64,000 bases of DNA from Gymnorhina tibicen. Its lineage: Eukaryota > Chordata > Aves > Passeriformes > Artamidae. The DNA lies in assembly GCA_013399875.1 (NCBI GenBank), contig VXAZ01002119.1, positions 930,001 through 994,000 of the forward strand, given 5' to 3'. Positions 38,330-50,965 of the stretch are shown one piece after another; position 1 is the first letter of the stretch; each line of letters opens with the position of its first letter. The notes under the pieces are model-generated. The model was not told the DNA's origin. It saw only the letters and a program-made list of their open reading frames with translations, and did not search any database. The position numbers were made by a program, and so were the translations under genes.

Positions 38330-39733
38330 ATCAGTGAATGGCTCTGTTTAAACTGCCAGATGCAAAGAGCATTAGGAGGTGACCTAACACCAGGTCATGG
38401 TCCTGGGCCACAGCCACCTGTACCCAAACAGAAGACACCCATTCCACCTTCAACAGCTAAACCATCTCCCCAGCCACAGCCTGTTCAAAAGAAAGATGTT
38501 ACTTCAAAACCTGATCCTTCACAGTTAGCAGATCCGAAAAAACCACTGCCACAAAAAAAGCAAACGCCTTTGCCTGGGTCTCCCCCTGTAAAATCAAAAC
38601 AACCCCGTGCAGAGCCCACTGAGCTCTCCCAACAAACCAGAGATGCCACTCCAAAATCTGATCAGGTCAAGCCAACACAGGCTGAAGATAAGCAAAAACA
38701 GCCCAGTGTACAACTGCCTACGGCAGACACTGTATCTACCTCTGCAGCACCAGAGCAGAAACAGGATTTGGCAGGTCCCAGACCGCCAACTCAGCAGAAA
38801 GTGACAGACTCCCCAAAGCCTGAGCTTGCAAAGCCATCACAGGACACACGTCCAGCTGGGGATAAACTAGATTCCAAACCTGTTCCACAAGTGTCCCGGC
38901 AGAAGTCCGATCCCAAGCTTGTGTCTCAGCCTGGGGCTAGACCAGACGCTAAAGCTCAAAAGCCTGTTGAGCCAGCACAAACAAAAGATGATTCTAAAAA
39001 GTTATCAACAAAACCAGCCCCAAAGCCTGATACAAAACCAGCTCCCAAGGGCCCACAAGCAGGGGCAGGACCCAAGTCAGGGCCAGCACAGCTGGCACCT
39101 CAGCCCCAGCCACCTCAGAAAACTCCGGAGCAATCGAGGCGTTTCAGCCTTAATCTGGGAGGCATCACTGATGCCCCTAAGCCTCAGCCTACAACGCCAC
39201 AAGAAACAGTTACTGGGAAACTCTTTGGATTTGGAGCTTCATTCTTCAGCCAGGCCTCAAACTTAATTTCCACAGCGGGTCAGCCAGGGTCTCAGACATC
39301 AGGCCCCGCTCCGCCTGGTCCTGCAGCGAAGCAGCCCCAGCCTCCAGCACAGCCTCCTGCCCCTCAAGCAGCCCCCAAAGAGACTAGTCAGGTTCAGCTT
39401 CCTCCAAAAGCTGTTCCTGTAAAGAAAGAAGCCAAACCTCTTGCAACTGAAAAATCAGAGCCATCAAAAGTGGATAGTGTTTTAACTAAAGGATCTGATT
39501 TAGAAAAGAAACCTGGTTTGTCTAAAGATAGCAAGCCTCAGGCTGCTGAAGCTAAGAAACCTGATGGGCTGTTGGAACCAGAGAAAGCCAGCCAACCTGA
39601 AATGTCTTGTCCCCTTTGTAAAACGGGACTAAATATTGGTTCTAAGGATCCCCCCAACTTTAATACCTGTACCGAGTGCAAGAAAGTTGTGTGCAATCTC
39701 TGTGGATTTAACCCAATGCCGCACATAGCTGAG
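38330..39733 (+). CDS. PCLO: PCLO exon 3, residues 500-967
   Basis: The exon is bounded by TTTTTTTCAG|ATC and GAG|GTAAGG, phase 0 at both ends (468 codons), with no stop. Its first residues, [17 protein letters not shown], supply the last Cys pair (codons at 38,345 and 38,354) that completes zinc finger 1. A Pro/Lys/Gln-rich, presumably disordered linker follows. A conserved block then starts at residue 769 ([14 protein letters not shown]) and includes [19 protein letters not shown], a segment strongly conserved in Piccolo and related to Bassoon. A second Pro/Gln stretch and a Lys/Glu-rich stretch lead to zinc finger 2 at residue 926 ([20 protein letters not shown], then the C-x2-C-x4-C-x2-C core). 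It stops after six of the eight Cys; the last pair must lie in the next exon, outside this window. Codon use and composition match exon 2. Confidence 0.95.
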
Positions 39734-42700
39734 GTAAGGCGACGGAGTCGGTATTTACCCTGTATTCCTACCTACAGGGTCCCTGTGGTGTGGAGACATG
39801 AATATCTCGGTTTTAGCTATTGAATTGTTAAGAAATTTTCTTGAGCATTTCATAATCTGAGGTCTTTTAAAATTAAGTATCTATGTTGTATGAAGCTTAG
39901 TCACTGGTCAGATAGTACTTCTGATGAATTTTTGGCATATTAAGGAGGTCTGGTATAGGTGGTTGCTAGGGCTTTGAGACAAGCAGATATGGTTATGAAC
40001 TCCTATGAAATTGGTGCTACTATGACACAGCAAACTACTGTGCTTTCAGTCTGTTATAAGCTTCTTTTTCATATACTTCTGTGTTGTCTGCTAACGTGTG
40101 CTTCTTTAATCAGTGCCTCTGATTCAAAAAACTAATGAATGAAGGAATGTGTTAATGCTTAGTTATTGCCCTTCCCTCCTGTTTAATATATCCCTGAATT
40201 TATTCCATTAATCTCATTCTGGCTCTGGAGTCTTTGCATATGCTGATGCGCTCATCAGGAAGATTGAAGTTTGAGTGATACCTGTGTGGTGAAAGATGTA
40301 ATTTTTTGGCAAGAACAATGCCAGGCTCACAAAGTTACTTCATTCATTAAAGACTGTCACTTTGAAAGTGATTTTTCTGTGACTGCCTGAGACACCTACT
40401 TATATTAAAAAGAATTACACAACTTATTTTCAACAGTTTCCTCACATTGCATGTTTTTATCCACTTCCTTTCTACATGTAATTTTTTTTGACAAGGGGAT
40501 TTGAAACTTTATACTAGCTTAATGGAAAGGTGGAGGCACATCTTACTTGCCCTATGAATTTGGCAGGTTTAATTCAACAGAAGCAGATCACCTAAAAATA
40601 CTTGTGAGCAGTTGAAATGTTTAAGTTGAAGACTGTGGCTGTCAATGTTCTGCCTTTGAAATCTGAATGAATAAATGACAAATGACTGCCAGGATATCAC
40701 ATCTCTGCCTTAAGGTGAGAATAAATATGGGAAGAAACAGCACATTGCAGGGAAAATATTGCTTATGATGTGTGCATATGCCTTTTGCTGTGGATTATTT
40801 TCTGGAATATACTGTCATTTGAATGGTCTTTGTCCTGCTATAATAAGCACATTTTATCCAACACATGAGTGTGTTGTCTAATGTGTTTGGTCATTTAGGT
40901 CAGAAAGAAAGGTCTGAAAATGCAGGAAGATTGATCAGTGATTGAAAATTGGGATTAAATTGATTTTTAACATTGTTAATGGACTGAATACCATCAAACA
41001 CACACAATGCTTTATCATTTTCCAACTGTGTGTATGCACACACACACTTACTTGGGTTTAAATGTAAAAAATGCGTATGACTTTCTCCAGAGGCACTCTA
41101 GTACGCGCACACAGAGTACCATGGAAACAAGATGTGTCAGTTCTGGTGAAACGCTGTTCAAATGACAACTACACGAGTCCTGGTGCATGACTTGCCTTCT
41201 TCAGAGTTGACTTAGTTGTGATGGCGTGGGCCTGCCTTGTGGTGTGCAGACATGTTTCCTGGAATTCTTCTGGTTGAGAAGGCTGGTACTCAGTTTCTGT
41301 TTTTCTATCACTGTTTTTGTTAGAAGATTCTTTTTTTCTGTTCTTTAGAATATGGAGAGCTTGAAATATGATTGATTTTCTTTAGTCTGACTTCCTCATG
41401 CCTTTCTTTGTTTCTCTTTTGGTTCCTGCTTGCATTTTCTTCTTCCTTGTACTACATATTTCCACCTCTGTCCACACTTCTGCCTTGCCTTCCTTTTTCC
41501 AATCAGTTTTGCTAAAAAGTGGCAACTTACTTTTCCTTCACAATAAGAGGTGGTTTGGTTGGCTGAAGGCATCCTGACCTCTCTTTTCATAAAGATGAGA
41601 CAGACAGAATAGGGAGCTCATCCTTTCATCTCCCAAATGAGCTGTGTAAATAATGTATTTATGCTCAGATAGCAGTTCTTTCCCTGGATGCACAGTATAT
41701 AGTATATTCCTTTTACATGACAGAAACATGATGGTGAACAAATAGTTTATGCTCACTTGCATACTCTTTTCATCCACCAAATTCTTCTAATGTGTTCAGT
41801 ACCATCTTGGAGGTTTTATTTACTTGTCTCTTTCTTTGGGGGTTAGGAAGGAGAAATAGAAATGCTTTTTAAAATTGGTCTTTCTGGTGGTTTTCTACCT
41901 AATTCTTTTATTTCTGTAGTGTGTATTCAGATAAAAAAATATAATTCCAGAAGCTACATGCCTTCTTGGCCCCAGAAGTGATTTTGGATGAACAAACATA
42001 ATGCACTATAAACATAATCTTAGGGGTTTTTTGGGCCTGCAGCTGTATCACAGTTATTCTGACAGTTGCTTATGTGTTGTCTACATGTGTTGTTTCCTCA
42101 GTAATGGCTGAAAATGAGTGGAGTTTTATTGACTGAGTGATGGCTAAACCCTTGTTGCCAACAAAGCTTGTATTAGGCTACATGATAAGGATCAGTCCAA
42201 CGTATCAGGGAAACCAGTGTTTCACTCTCAAATGCAGAGGAACACCTAAACCCCGTGGGCACTTCTACCTTAAGACCTCTCAGCAGGGAATTTTTTCCAG
42301 ACAACGTGCTGCTGTACTGCAGACATGGCTGAGAGTACTTTTAAGGGAAGAAAATGCTTTCTTACAGTGGCAGTTGTTTGTTCTTGCCTGTATGTGACAG
42401 AAATAACTTTCAAAAACATCTTCAAGCTGCTGCAAACAGTCCTCTAATAACCCCTCTACTGCAGAAAATAGAACTAGACTCTTACCTAGTCAAAATCAAA
42501 ATGCTATTTACTTCAGTGAAATTGTTTTGATTTGTGCAAGCAGAGAATTAGGCTAGAATACTTTTTCTTGAAACGAGCTGATTGTTCTTTTTCTCCCTGA
42601 TTTGTTGATACAACAGTCAAACAGTTATTTACTTAAATGGTAATTTATCCATGATGCAAACAGCCACAAACAATTAAACAAATGACACTTGATAGATTTC

Positions 42701-45478
42701 AGAGACCCACAGGACCATGGGAGCCCTAGTGCATTAGCAGACTCCTTATTCTGCCATTTGCTCAACAGGGAGGAGAACTGTTTACCAGCTCTGTAATTAG
42801 CTTTCCAGCTCAGGTAGTTGGAAGCAGCTCTATTTTTAGTAACAAAGCACAAGATCACAACTGCTGAAGCCAGAAATGAAATGTGTGGCAACTACCATTT
42901 TGTGCATTTAAAAATCAGTGAACTGTTCAGAATATTGAGCAGGAGCAGAGATAGTTGTCTATAATGTAATTAAGTATGTTGAGGTCAGGAATATAGAACC
43001 TGTGATAAATTAATGCAGTAATAAAACATTTTAAAAAAAGATGATTTAAAATCTAAACCAAGGAAAAATAAGATAATCCAGATTTTTAGATTCCATATGG
43101 GCAATAGGAAGGATAACATCTTTATAACAGAATCACCTTATGAACAGAGAGAGATGAAAATGTGAAGTGTGTATATGTGACCATGCTAATGGATTTAATT
43201 TAATAGAACTGCCAGGAGAACAACAGAAGCACTTTTTAGTCTACTGATAGCTATAAAATTATCTGGAAAGGCACTAGGAAGTAAAGAATGCTCCATGTGT
43301 GAAATAAATTACTAGGGCTACAGAAAGGAGAGAATTGTTATAAATGATGGAAAAGGACAGGGAGGACTGGGCAAGGACAGAAGAGACATCATATCTCTGA
43401 CTTGCTAAGGATTTTTTGTTTGAAAAAGATGTAATCTATTAGAGATGTGATCAGAATAGGTAATATAAATTTTAGAGTGATGTTTCTTAATATGTTTATT
43501 GCAGCACATATAGTGTGTATGAAGTTGTTTTACATTGGTGGATATGATGGCAGGAATCTATGAAGATTGATGGTTGCTGTCCCATCTATATTCTTATATA
43601 TCTTTTTTTTTATAAATAGGTGTATAGCTTGGTAAAAGAATTTACATGTTTTTCTGATAACTCATTTTCCCACTCCTACTTATTAGACCTAACTAAATAA
43701 ATACCTTTTTCTTGTCCCCACATACTGTCGTCAGAAGGCAAAGCAAAAATACAAATAATTTTTATTTTAAGTAATCACAGTGCTATCATTAAACTCCATA
43801 GTATAACCAGGTGAAAAATAGGTACCTTCCTCTCTAGTAGGAACTTCTAGAAGTAGCAGTAAATAGCATTTTGGAACTAATATAAGCCTTTCTGGAGATG
43901 AAGGGAGGGATTTTGTGGTGGCATAGTGTGATATACCTGGATACATCTTGGGTTCTATTACCTCCTCCCAAAATCCTGCAGAAAAGGTACTGGCTGGCAC
44001 AGGTGAGTGAGCACCCAGTGTAAATAATTCTGTTTTTCCAAGACTTCACTGATATGTGAAATGGAGTGAGGCCCTGAGGAAGTGTGACCTGATATTCAAG
44101 CTTCAAAAGTAGGCTTTAAAAAATAATTAAAAAAAAAACCCCAAACCTTTACTAAGTGAATAAAACCCTGCTATTGAATGCCTAAACGTGCTTTGGACTT
44201 CTTAAAACAAGTGTGCAGCAACATCATAAAGAATAATCCGTCTATTATTCTAATGAAAATTCCTAAAATAGTGTAATGTATCATCTCTGAGGTGACACCC
44301 ATTGCCTGTCTTTAATTAATTAGCAGCTCTTAGTGTCATGTATTTCCTACTTGAAAAAGTTCAGACCACTCTGGAAACTGGCAGGTTTACCTCCTATAAG
44401 AAATTCCTATCTTCTGTCTTATGTTTGGTGATGAGTTGTTTTGGAAACAGATGGTGTCTGGGAAACACAGTGAAGAACAATTTGCATTAAAGATACAAAG
44501 AGAAGAACAACCACCCCTTTCAGCTGCATAATTTATCTGCTCTGTTTCTTCCCTCTCCCTTTAAAGATCCTTTTAAAATTTTGATTGTAAGAAAGTGAAT
44601 GCTATTACTGTTTAATAAAGTAACTAAATAATACAGAACATAATAGGCTAACGCAATGTACTCCCTAACATTTATGGGAATTTTATCCATTAAATGATAA
44701 TTTTTTATAATTGAGAAAATATTAAAACTACTGCTAACTATTATTTTGAAAGATAAAATCTGGCTTTGAAAAACAGAGTGCATGTTAGATGATAAAAACC
44801 CCACTATATTTCTTGACAGTCAGAATGAAATTAATTTCACTCCAAATTAGGTATCCTACTTTTCTGTTTAAATTATTCAATATGCATGATAGAAAAAAAT
44901 ATTAATGTGGAAATATTTTTAATAGCAGAATGACTCACCTCTTCCATTTTCCCAATAAAGCACATATATTGTATATATCCAGAATAGAAGGGCTAATATG
45001 GAATGACTCTTTAGTCAAAATGATGATTTAGTCAACATTGAACACAGATAAATATTTTTTTTAAAATTTAACGCCTGAATTCACTTTTTAGATAAGGTTG
45101 AAGGGCTTAAGCTTCATCAACAGAGTTAGATTTCTAGTATTCGCATTTTAATACAGAGGTATTGAAATGCTTAAAAACAGACAGATACTTGTAAGGATGT
45201 TAGAAGCTTGTGTCCTTCTCTGATGCCTCCACTAAACCTGTTCCAAAAAGCCCAACTTTGACCTGATGATTTTACAGACACCTGAACTTCTGTCTTTTAC
45301 ACATGGCTTGAGCTGTTCCTTTTGAGCAGTGTCTAGCTTCTGCTTAAACCCCATTGGAGTCCAGACATGGAAACCTCTTGTGGGGTCTGATTTTGGTGTG
45401 CCTTTTAGAATAGTTCAACCAGAGGCAGTACTGCTTGGCATTAAGCATACCAGCTACAGTTACTTTAATAAATAATGA

Positions 45479-45479
<1 letters not shown>

Positions 45480-45509
<30 letters not shown>

Positions 45510-45532
45510 GTAATAGTAATAATAATAATAAT
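45480..45532. repeat. TAA trinucleotide microsatellite
   Basis: About 17 to 18 tandem TAA units with two G interruptions (TAG at 45,509 and 45,515), in intron 3. It is probably length-polymorphic. An apparent poly-Ile open frame across it is a by-product. Confidence 0.95.
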
Positions 45533-47460
45533 GCTGCCTTCTCATGGTCGGTCAAGTGTGATGTGGTGGTGGTGGTTTGCCAAGTATTTCGTCTTCAATG
45601 ATATTATATGCAAAATACAGATCTGCAGATAGATATGTGACTTCAGGACTCTCAGCTCAGGCCTGTTGCTGCCATGGTACAGCCAAGCTTCTTGTCTCCC
45701 AATTTCCTCCAAGACCCCACAAGTCTGCACTAAAGTTTCAACAGAGTGAAACTCTGCATCCAGACCTAACCTATTCAGTAGATGTCCTGTGATGGTTTTG
45801 TTTGAATTCCCCATCACTGTAGAGGAAAATGTAATCATCGTTACTTTCTCACTACTTTCTCTGAACAGGTGTCATGCAGTTCAATAGGGCTGCTTGGTCC
45901 AGAGGAAATTGTACACTAATGCAGTTTCATTTTTTGGCATTCAGGTTTTGACGGTTATTTCTGAACGTGATCTTGGGACAATATTTGAAAGAAAGGCATC
46001 TTAGATCTCCACGGTTATTAGTCAAGGCATTAGTTACAAGACTGCATTCTTGTTAATTTTCCTTTTCAGTATTTACGACCATAAAAATTAGGTTTTGTTT
46101 TTTCCCCCTGAAATTAAATTCAAGGAGTGAAGATTGGTCTCATTGCTCAAAGTAATAGTGTGACCTTTGGAAGGACTATTACCATGATTAATTGCCTGCT
46201 ATTTGTTTTCTTTATTCTAGTCTCTAAAAGTTTCCAAATTACCTCTCTGAACAAAGAACTTCATTGAAACCAAGAATGAGATATAGACATAAAGCCATGT
46301 AAGGCCAGATGGCCTTTATTAATGTTGGTAATGGCCACTGATGGTGTGAAATCCAAAGGGGTGTCTACAGCAGCACTGCTGCTGGCACAAACAGCTCCTG
46401 TCTATCTGGCTATTTTTCATCCACTTGGAATTCATTTGAAATGAATTCTTTACTTATATGCATTTATACCATCTTAGTGCCTTTGCATTTTTGAAAGATA
46501 AAATGCTTAGGTGAGCGATTAATGCAGAGCTCTTAGTGTTGTTTTATGTGTATGGTTTATTTTTCTCCTGTTCAGATAGTTTATAGACTAGTGTATTACA
46601 GACAGTCAAGCTGGAGTCACAAATCTAAAACAGATTATCAGGAAAATTACTGACCCGGCCTTGAGCCAGGTGATTTTCTTCTATGTTACTTCATTGGAAA
46701 TTTGGTTGGTTTCCCATTATTGAATGAGGAAGAAGTCTTTTGAAAGGTAAGCTGGTATTAATTGTTTGAATTTTCTACTCCACTTTATAATAGTAATTTA
46801 AAGAGAATTTATTTATTGAGACGAAAGGTATTTAATGTTTTTCTCTTCCGTTACAGAATAATACATTTTTTTCATGTTTTACTGAGAAACAAAAATGCTT
46901 AATTTAGAGACTTTAAATATTGCTGTGAGTTTTAGTTAATTTCAATAGAAGACCCAATGATCCACTTCCAGATTTTCATAAGCAAACAGACAAAATCTAC
47001 TGTATGTTAAGTGCCTCAATTTTTTTTTTTTTTTTGTGCCCAGGTAAGACATTACATGCTATCTGACCACATTAATGATATGTGGAGACATTGTCATAAC
47101 TTGTGTGACCATAAAAATACAAAGCATTTAGCTTTTTATAAGAACCCTTATATAGTTTTGGTGTTCTGATAGATTCCCTATATGGGGGAGCTTCAAATTA
47201 ATTTTTTTTAATATTCCAGGAATATGAAGAGCTGATGCTCTTCCAAGGAACAAATGCTATAATAGTATTTTGAAAAATATATGAGGATTTTATATATCTG
47301 AAACCAGGATAATTTTCCCTGAATATTTGTTACTGTGATTGTCAGTAGTCAGACCGATAGATATTGCAGTATTTAATAAAATTCCAAGAAGACAGTATAC
47401 TGTCAATTTAAACATTTGAATACATTTTGTGATCCCATTTCTTGAAGAACAAAGCTATTT

Positions 47461-47534
47461 ATGTTAAAGAAGTTAAGTTTCAATTCCTGCATATGTTAAA
47501 GAAGTTAAGTTCCAATTCCTGCATATGTTAAAAA
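47461..47534. repeat. 32-bp tandem duplication, about 2.3 copies
   Basis: Copies start at 47,461, 47,493 and 47,525 (the last partial, about 10 bp). The unit begins ATGTTAAAGAAGTTAAGTT. The first two copies differ at only one base (T/C), which suggests a recent duplication or homogenisation. No function is evident. Confidence 0.9.
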
Positions 47535-50500
47535 TTTCATGTCATGTTTCTGCTGACCAAAAGCCAAATGTTGTCACACCATGACAGTATATTAGTAAAG
47601 AAAGGTCAACATTTCACACAAAGAAATTCTATAAAATCACTTGTTTACCACTACTGTGGGATGATTTTAAGCTTAATGGGATAGCATGAGCGTAATCAAA
47701 GTCATTTTGCAACTAATTTTAACTGTTTGCAAGAAGTGTGACCAGCTGTAAAAATAAACCTTCAGATGTAAAGCTAGAGATGAAATGAGCAAGAGGGGGC
47801 ACTTACCTGGTTTCTATATGTATTCTACACATTAATATTTCCCCCAGAGTAATGGAAAGATAGTGTCATTTAAAGAGACAGTGGCCAGTAATTATTTCTG
47901 AAATGCACGTAGTTCAGTGGACCAGAATGAGAACAAACCTGGCTTTAGATTTAATGTTATTTATCTATTAAATTGATTTCTCCATCATTACTGACAGTAA
48001 GGATGGAGGCCGAGGGGAACCTAAGCCATTATATAGTAGTGGAAAGGCGATTAGATTCATGCCAGTAAGCTGCTGGAGATGCTGTCTAGCAGCATTTGAA
48101 ACAGGAGGTCACAGACTGATGTTGAAGTGGGGGATTAGCTGCTGCTGAACCATTCTGGCTGAATTTTGCACAAAATGCTGCTGAGTTGGGAGGGAAAGGG
48201 GGGAAATATATATTTTTGCATCACTAGAAAAAAAAAATGTAAGAGCCAGTAGGCTGTATCAGACCACAACACTCACTGAGAAGAATGATGAGGTGTATTA
48301 GTTTTCCATCTGTGTTTTAGAGGTTAATGAAATTACTCAGACAGTGAGGTAACTTAGGCTTCTAAGGACAAGACTTGAAAGACCATCTGGTGGTCTTCTG
48401 TTTTTAGTGTTTCTAGGTTAGTAGATTTCTTTGTTGTTTTTGGGTTTTATTTTTGTTTTTCCTTTCTTTCTTCCCTTAGCAAACAGCCTTCACATTGGAA
48501 ATGGTCCAGCTGTCATGTACAAAGATTAGAAACTGAACATATGAAATCTTGTCCTTAGGTATGCTATTTTAATGTGTGTAGTTAATTTTTGAGAAGATTT
48601 TGTTGTTACCTGAATAATTGTGCTAAAGACTCCAAGTGTATTTATAAGGTTTTTTTGAGATTTATGGCCATATTCCTGACATCCATAAGGAATATATTGG
48701 TGTGATTTTTTTGGTTTTACAATGGCATTCTCATAATTGCACATATTTACAAATACAGGAGTTCACTGAAGATGTTGACATAGCTCTGATCCTCATCAGT
48801 AGTTGTCAATACAAATATCTGAATTTTTTTTTGAAGTGTCACTTCTGTAATTGATCTTAAGTTTTTTATCTTCCCTTTCATATGAGAAGAAAAATTTTAT
48901 TTCTTTATGATTGCTGACAAACTCTTAGGTCTTCAGGGTACTAGTTAGTAACTATAATTTTGTACATTTAGGACATGATATTAAGTCCTTTATTGTCTGA
49001 AAAAGCTGTCAGATATGCCTTTTTGCTATTCTTCACCCTCCCCCAAACCAACATACCAACTCTTAAATGTCTATATACATATTATTTTCCCACAGCAATT
49101 CATGAAACGTTGAACTCTGACATAGTACAAGGAAACCAACCCGGGCACATACCCAACGTCAGATGCTCTCGTCTTGCTTTTGAATTATAGTAGGAAAAAA
49201 ACCTGGAATATTTGAAATAGCTGTTATTTCTTAAATTTCTTGTATTGAAATATATGCTAAATATTTGGTTTGCTCAAAATTAAACTTGACACTGAAAATT
49301 GGCTAAAGAAATAAAATTTCAGCATATTTTACCTTCTGGCTCTTTTGTGGAGTTTCATAAAAGAGTTTTCTGTATTTCTTTTAAAGTCAGAAGTGGACAT
49401 TGGATTAAAGTTTCAGCACTATCTCTAGAAGTATTTGGATTTTTGTAAAGTTTAATTTTAACTATAGAAAGACAAGAACTCAGCATAAAACCAAATTGTG
49501 CTTAGATTACTTTTTTTTTAAAGTGCAATGTATTTTCTACTTAATGTGGCTCAAGGTTGATGTCATGGTATGACATTTATAAGACTGAGAAAGTGTAGGC
49601 TTTGTACTCATTACAGAACAAGTCAAACAGGACTACCTCTTTCATGGCTTCTATATGTGCACCTTTGTGCTGACCTACAATGCACTTCTGTTTTTTCCTG
49701 ACTCAGTCGTAGCCAAGAACACTTGTATTGTGCTGTGCAGTGAATTTTTAAAGTCATGTGCCCAGTATAGCTGGGACTCAATTACACTGTTATCCCAGAC
49801 CTCTAAAGAGGAAGAGCGCTGCCATTTTTCTTCTATATCACCTATCAGCAGAAGAATTTCCTGATCAAAATATGATCTCATTTGATTTGGCATCCTTTTA
49901 AATACTTTATCTGTGCTGCTTCTTCTCCAGACCTGTAAGAATTGTTTTAGTGCTCTGTCACCCTTCAAATGACAAATCTGGTCAATGTTTTTTCATGAGG
50001 TGCAATGAATGCACATTGTAGCTAAAGGAACTTAGGTTTGAATCCATAATGTTTTACAATTAGTTACAGACATGATTAGAGGCTTCAGTGAAATTCATAC
50101 TCATCCCTCCCCTTCCTTCTATATGCTATTGGTAACTGGAATCAAGAAAAGTTCAGCTTTAATATGGTGAATCGGCCTGCTCCAGGTTTTGGTCTAAGGT
50201 ATGATACACTTTCCCTGATGAGTTCCTTAAGCACATTTGAATTTGGTCCTTGTTGTCTTTCCAGGATGAAACAAATATATATTTGATGCTGTAAGGATCT
50301 GTATGTCTTTAGTACCTATAAAGGACAAGGTGAAGCTCCCTCTACCTACAAATCAGAGTAGATCATTCTTGCCAAATCTCTGCCTGAAACAGGGTCAATT
50401 GAAGCAGGTTTCTTGGGGCCAGTTAGGGTTTGAGTGGTTCCGGACTTGGAGACTCCACAACCACCTTAGACAATCATTGGCCACCTTCTTTTTTTTTCTT

Positions 50501-50624
50501 TTTAAGTATTTTCTTAAATGAATATTTATTTGAAGGAATTGAATTCAAATGAACTTAAATGAACAAATGAAATGCCTACTATTTGAATTTATGTTAATTT
50601 GAAAATTTGTCCATTCATTGGATA

Positions 50625-50965
50625 CCACTGAGGAGAGTGACTTTATCTCCTTTTCACTCTCCCCTCAGCTGTTTGCACACCTCCAGACAACCTTCCTGAG
50701 CCTTCTTTTCAGGCTCCTTTTTTCCACTTCCAGCTCTCTTAGCTTCTCCTTGTATGAGTGATACTCCAGTCCCTTATCATATTCATGGCCCTTTACTGGA
50801 CTTGCTCTAGTATTTTCATGTCTCTATTTTACTGGGAAGCCAAGAACTGGACAAGGAACTCTCCCACCAGCACTGAGTACAGAGAGTACATACTCACTTC
50901 CCTAGCCCTGCTAGCTATGCTTATAACTAAGACAACCCAGGATGCTGCAAATATTCCAGCATGGC
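50625..50965 (-). repeat. CR1 ORF2 C-terminal region fragment (reverse orientation)
   Basis: Complementary CR1 phrases appear in order: CCAGCTCTCTTAGCTTCTCC, GATACTCCAGTCCCTTATCA, TGGCCCTTTACTGGACTTGC, CAAGAACTGGACAAGGAACT, and AAGACAACCCAGGATGC. This corresponds to the end of CR1 ORF2. Both the element's extreme 3' end and its 5' parts are absent, and sequence to the right (to about 51,060) may or may not belong to it. Confidence 0.8.

Noticed and set aside
45435..45632. 65-codon frame with a poly-Ile hydrophobic stretch
   Set aside because: It is a translation of the TAA microsatellite, not a membrane segment.
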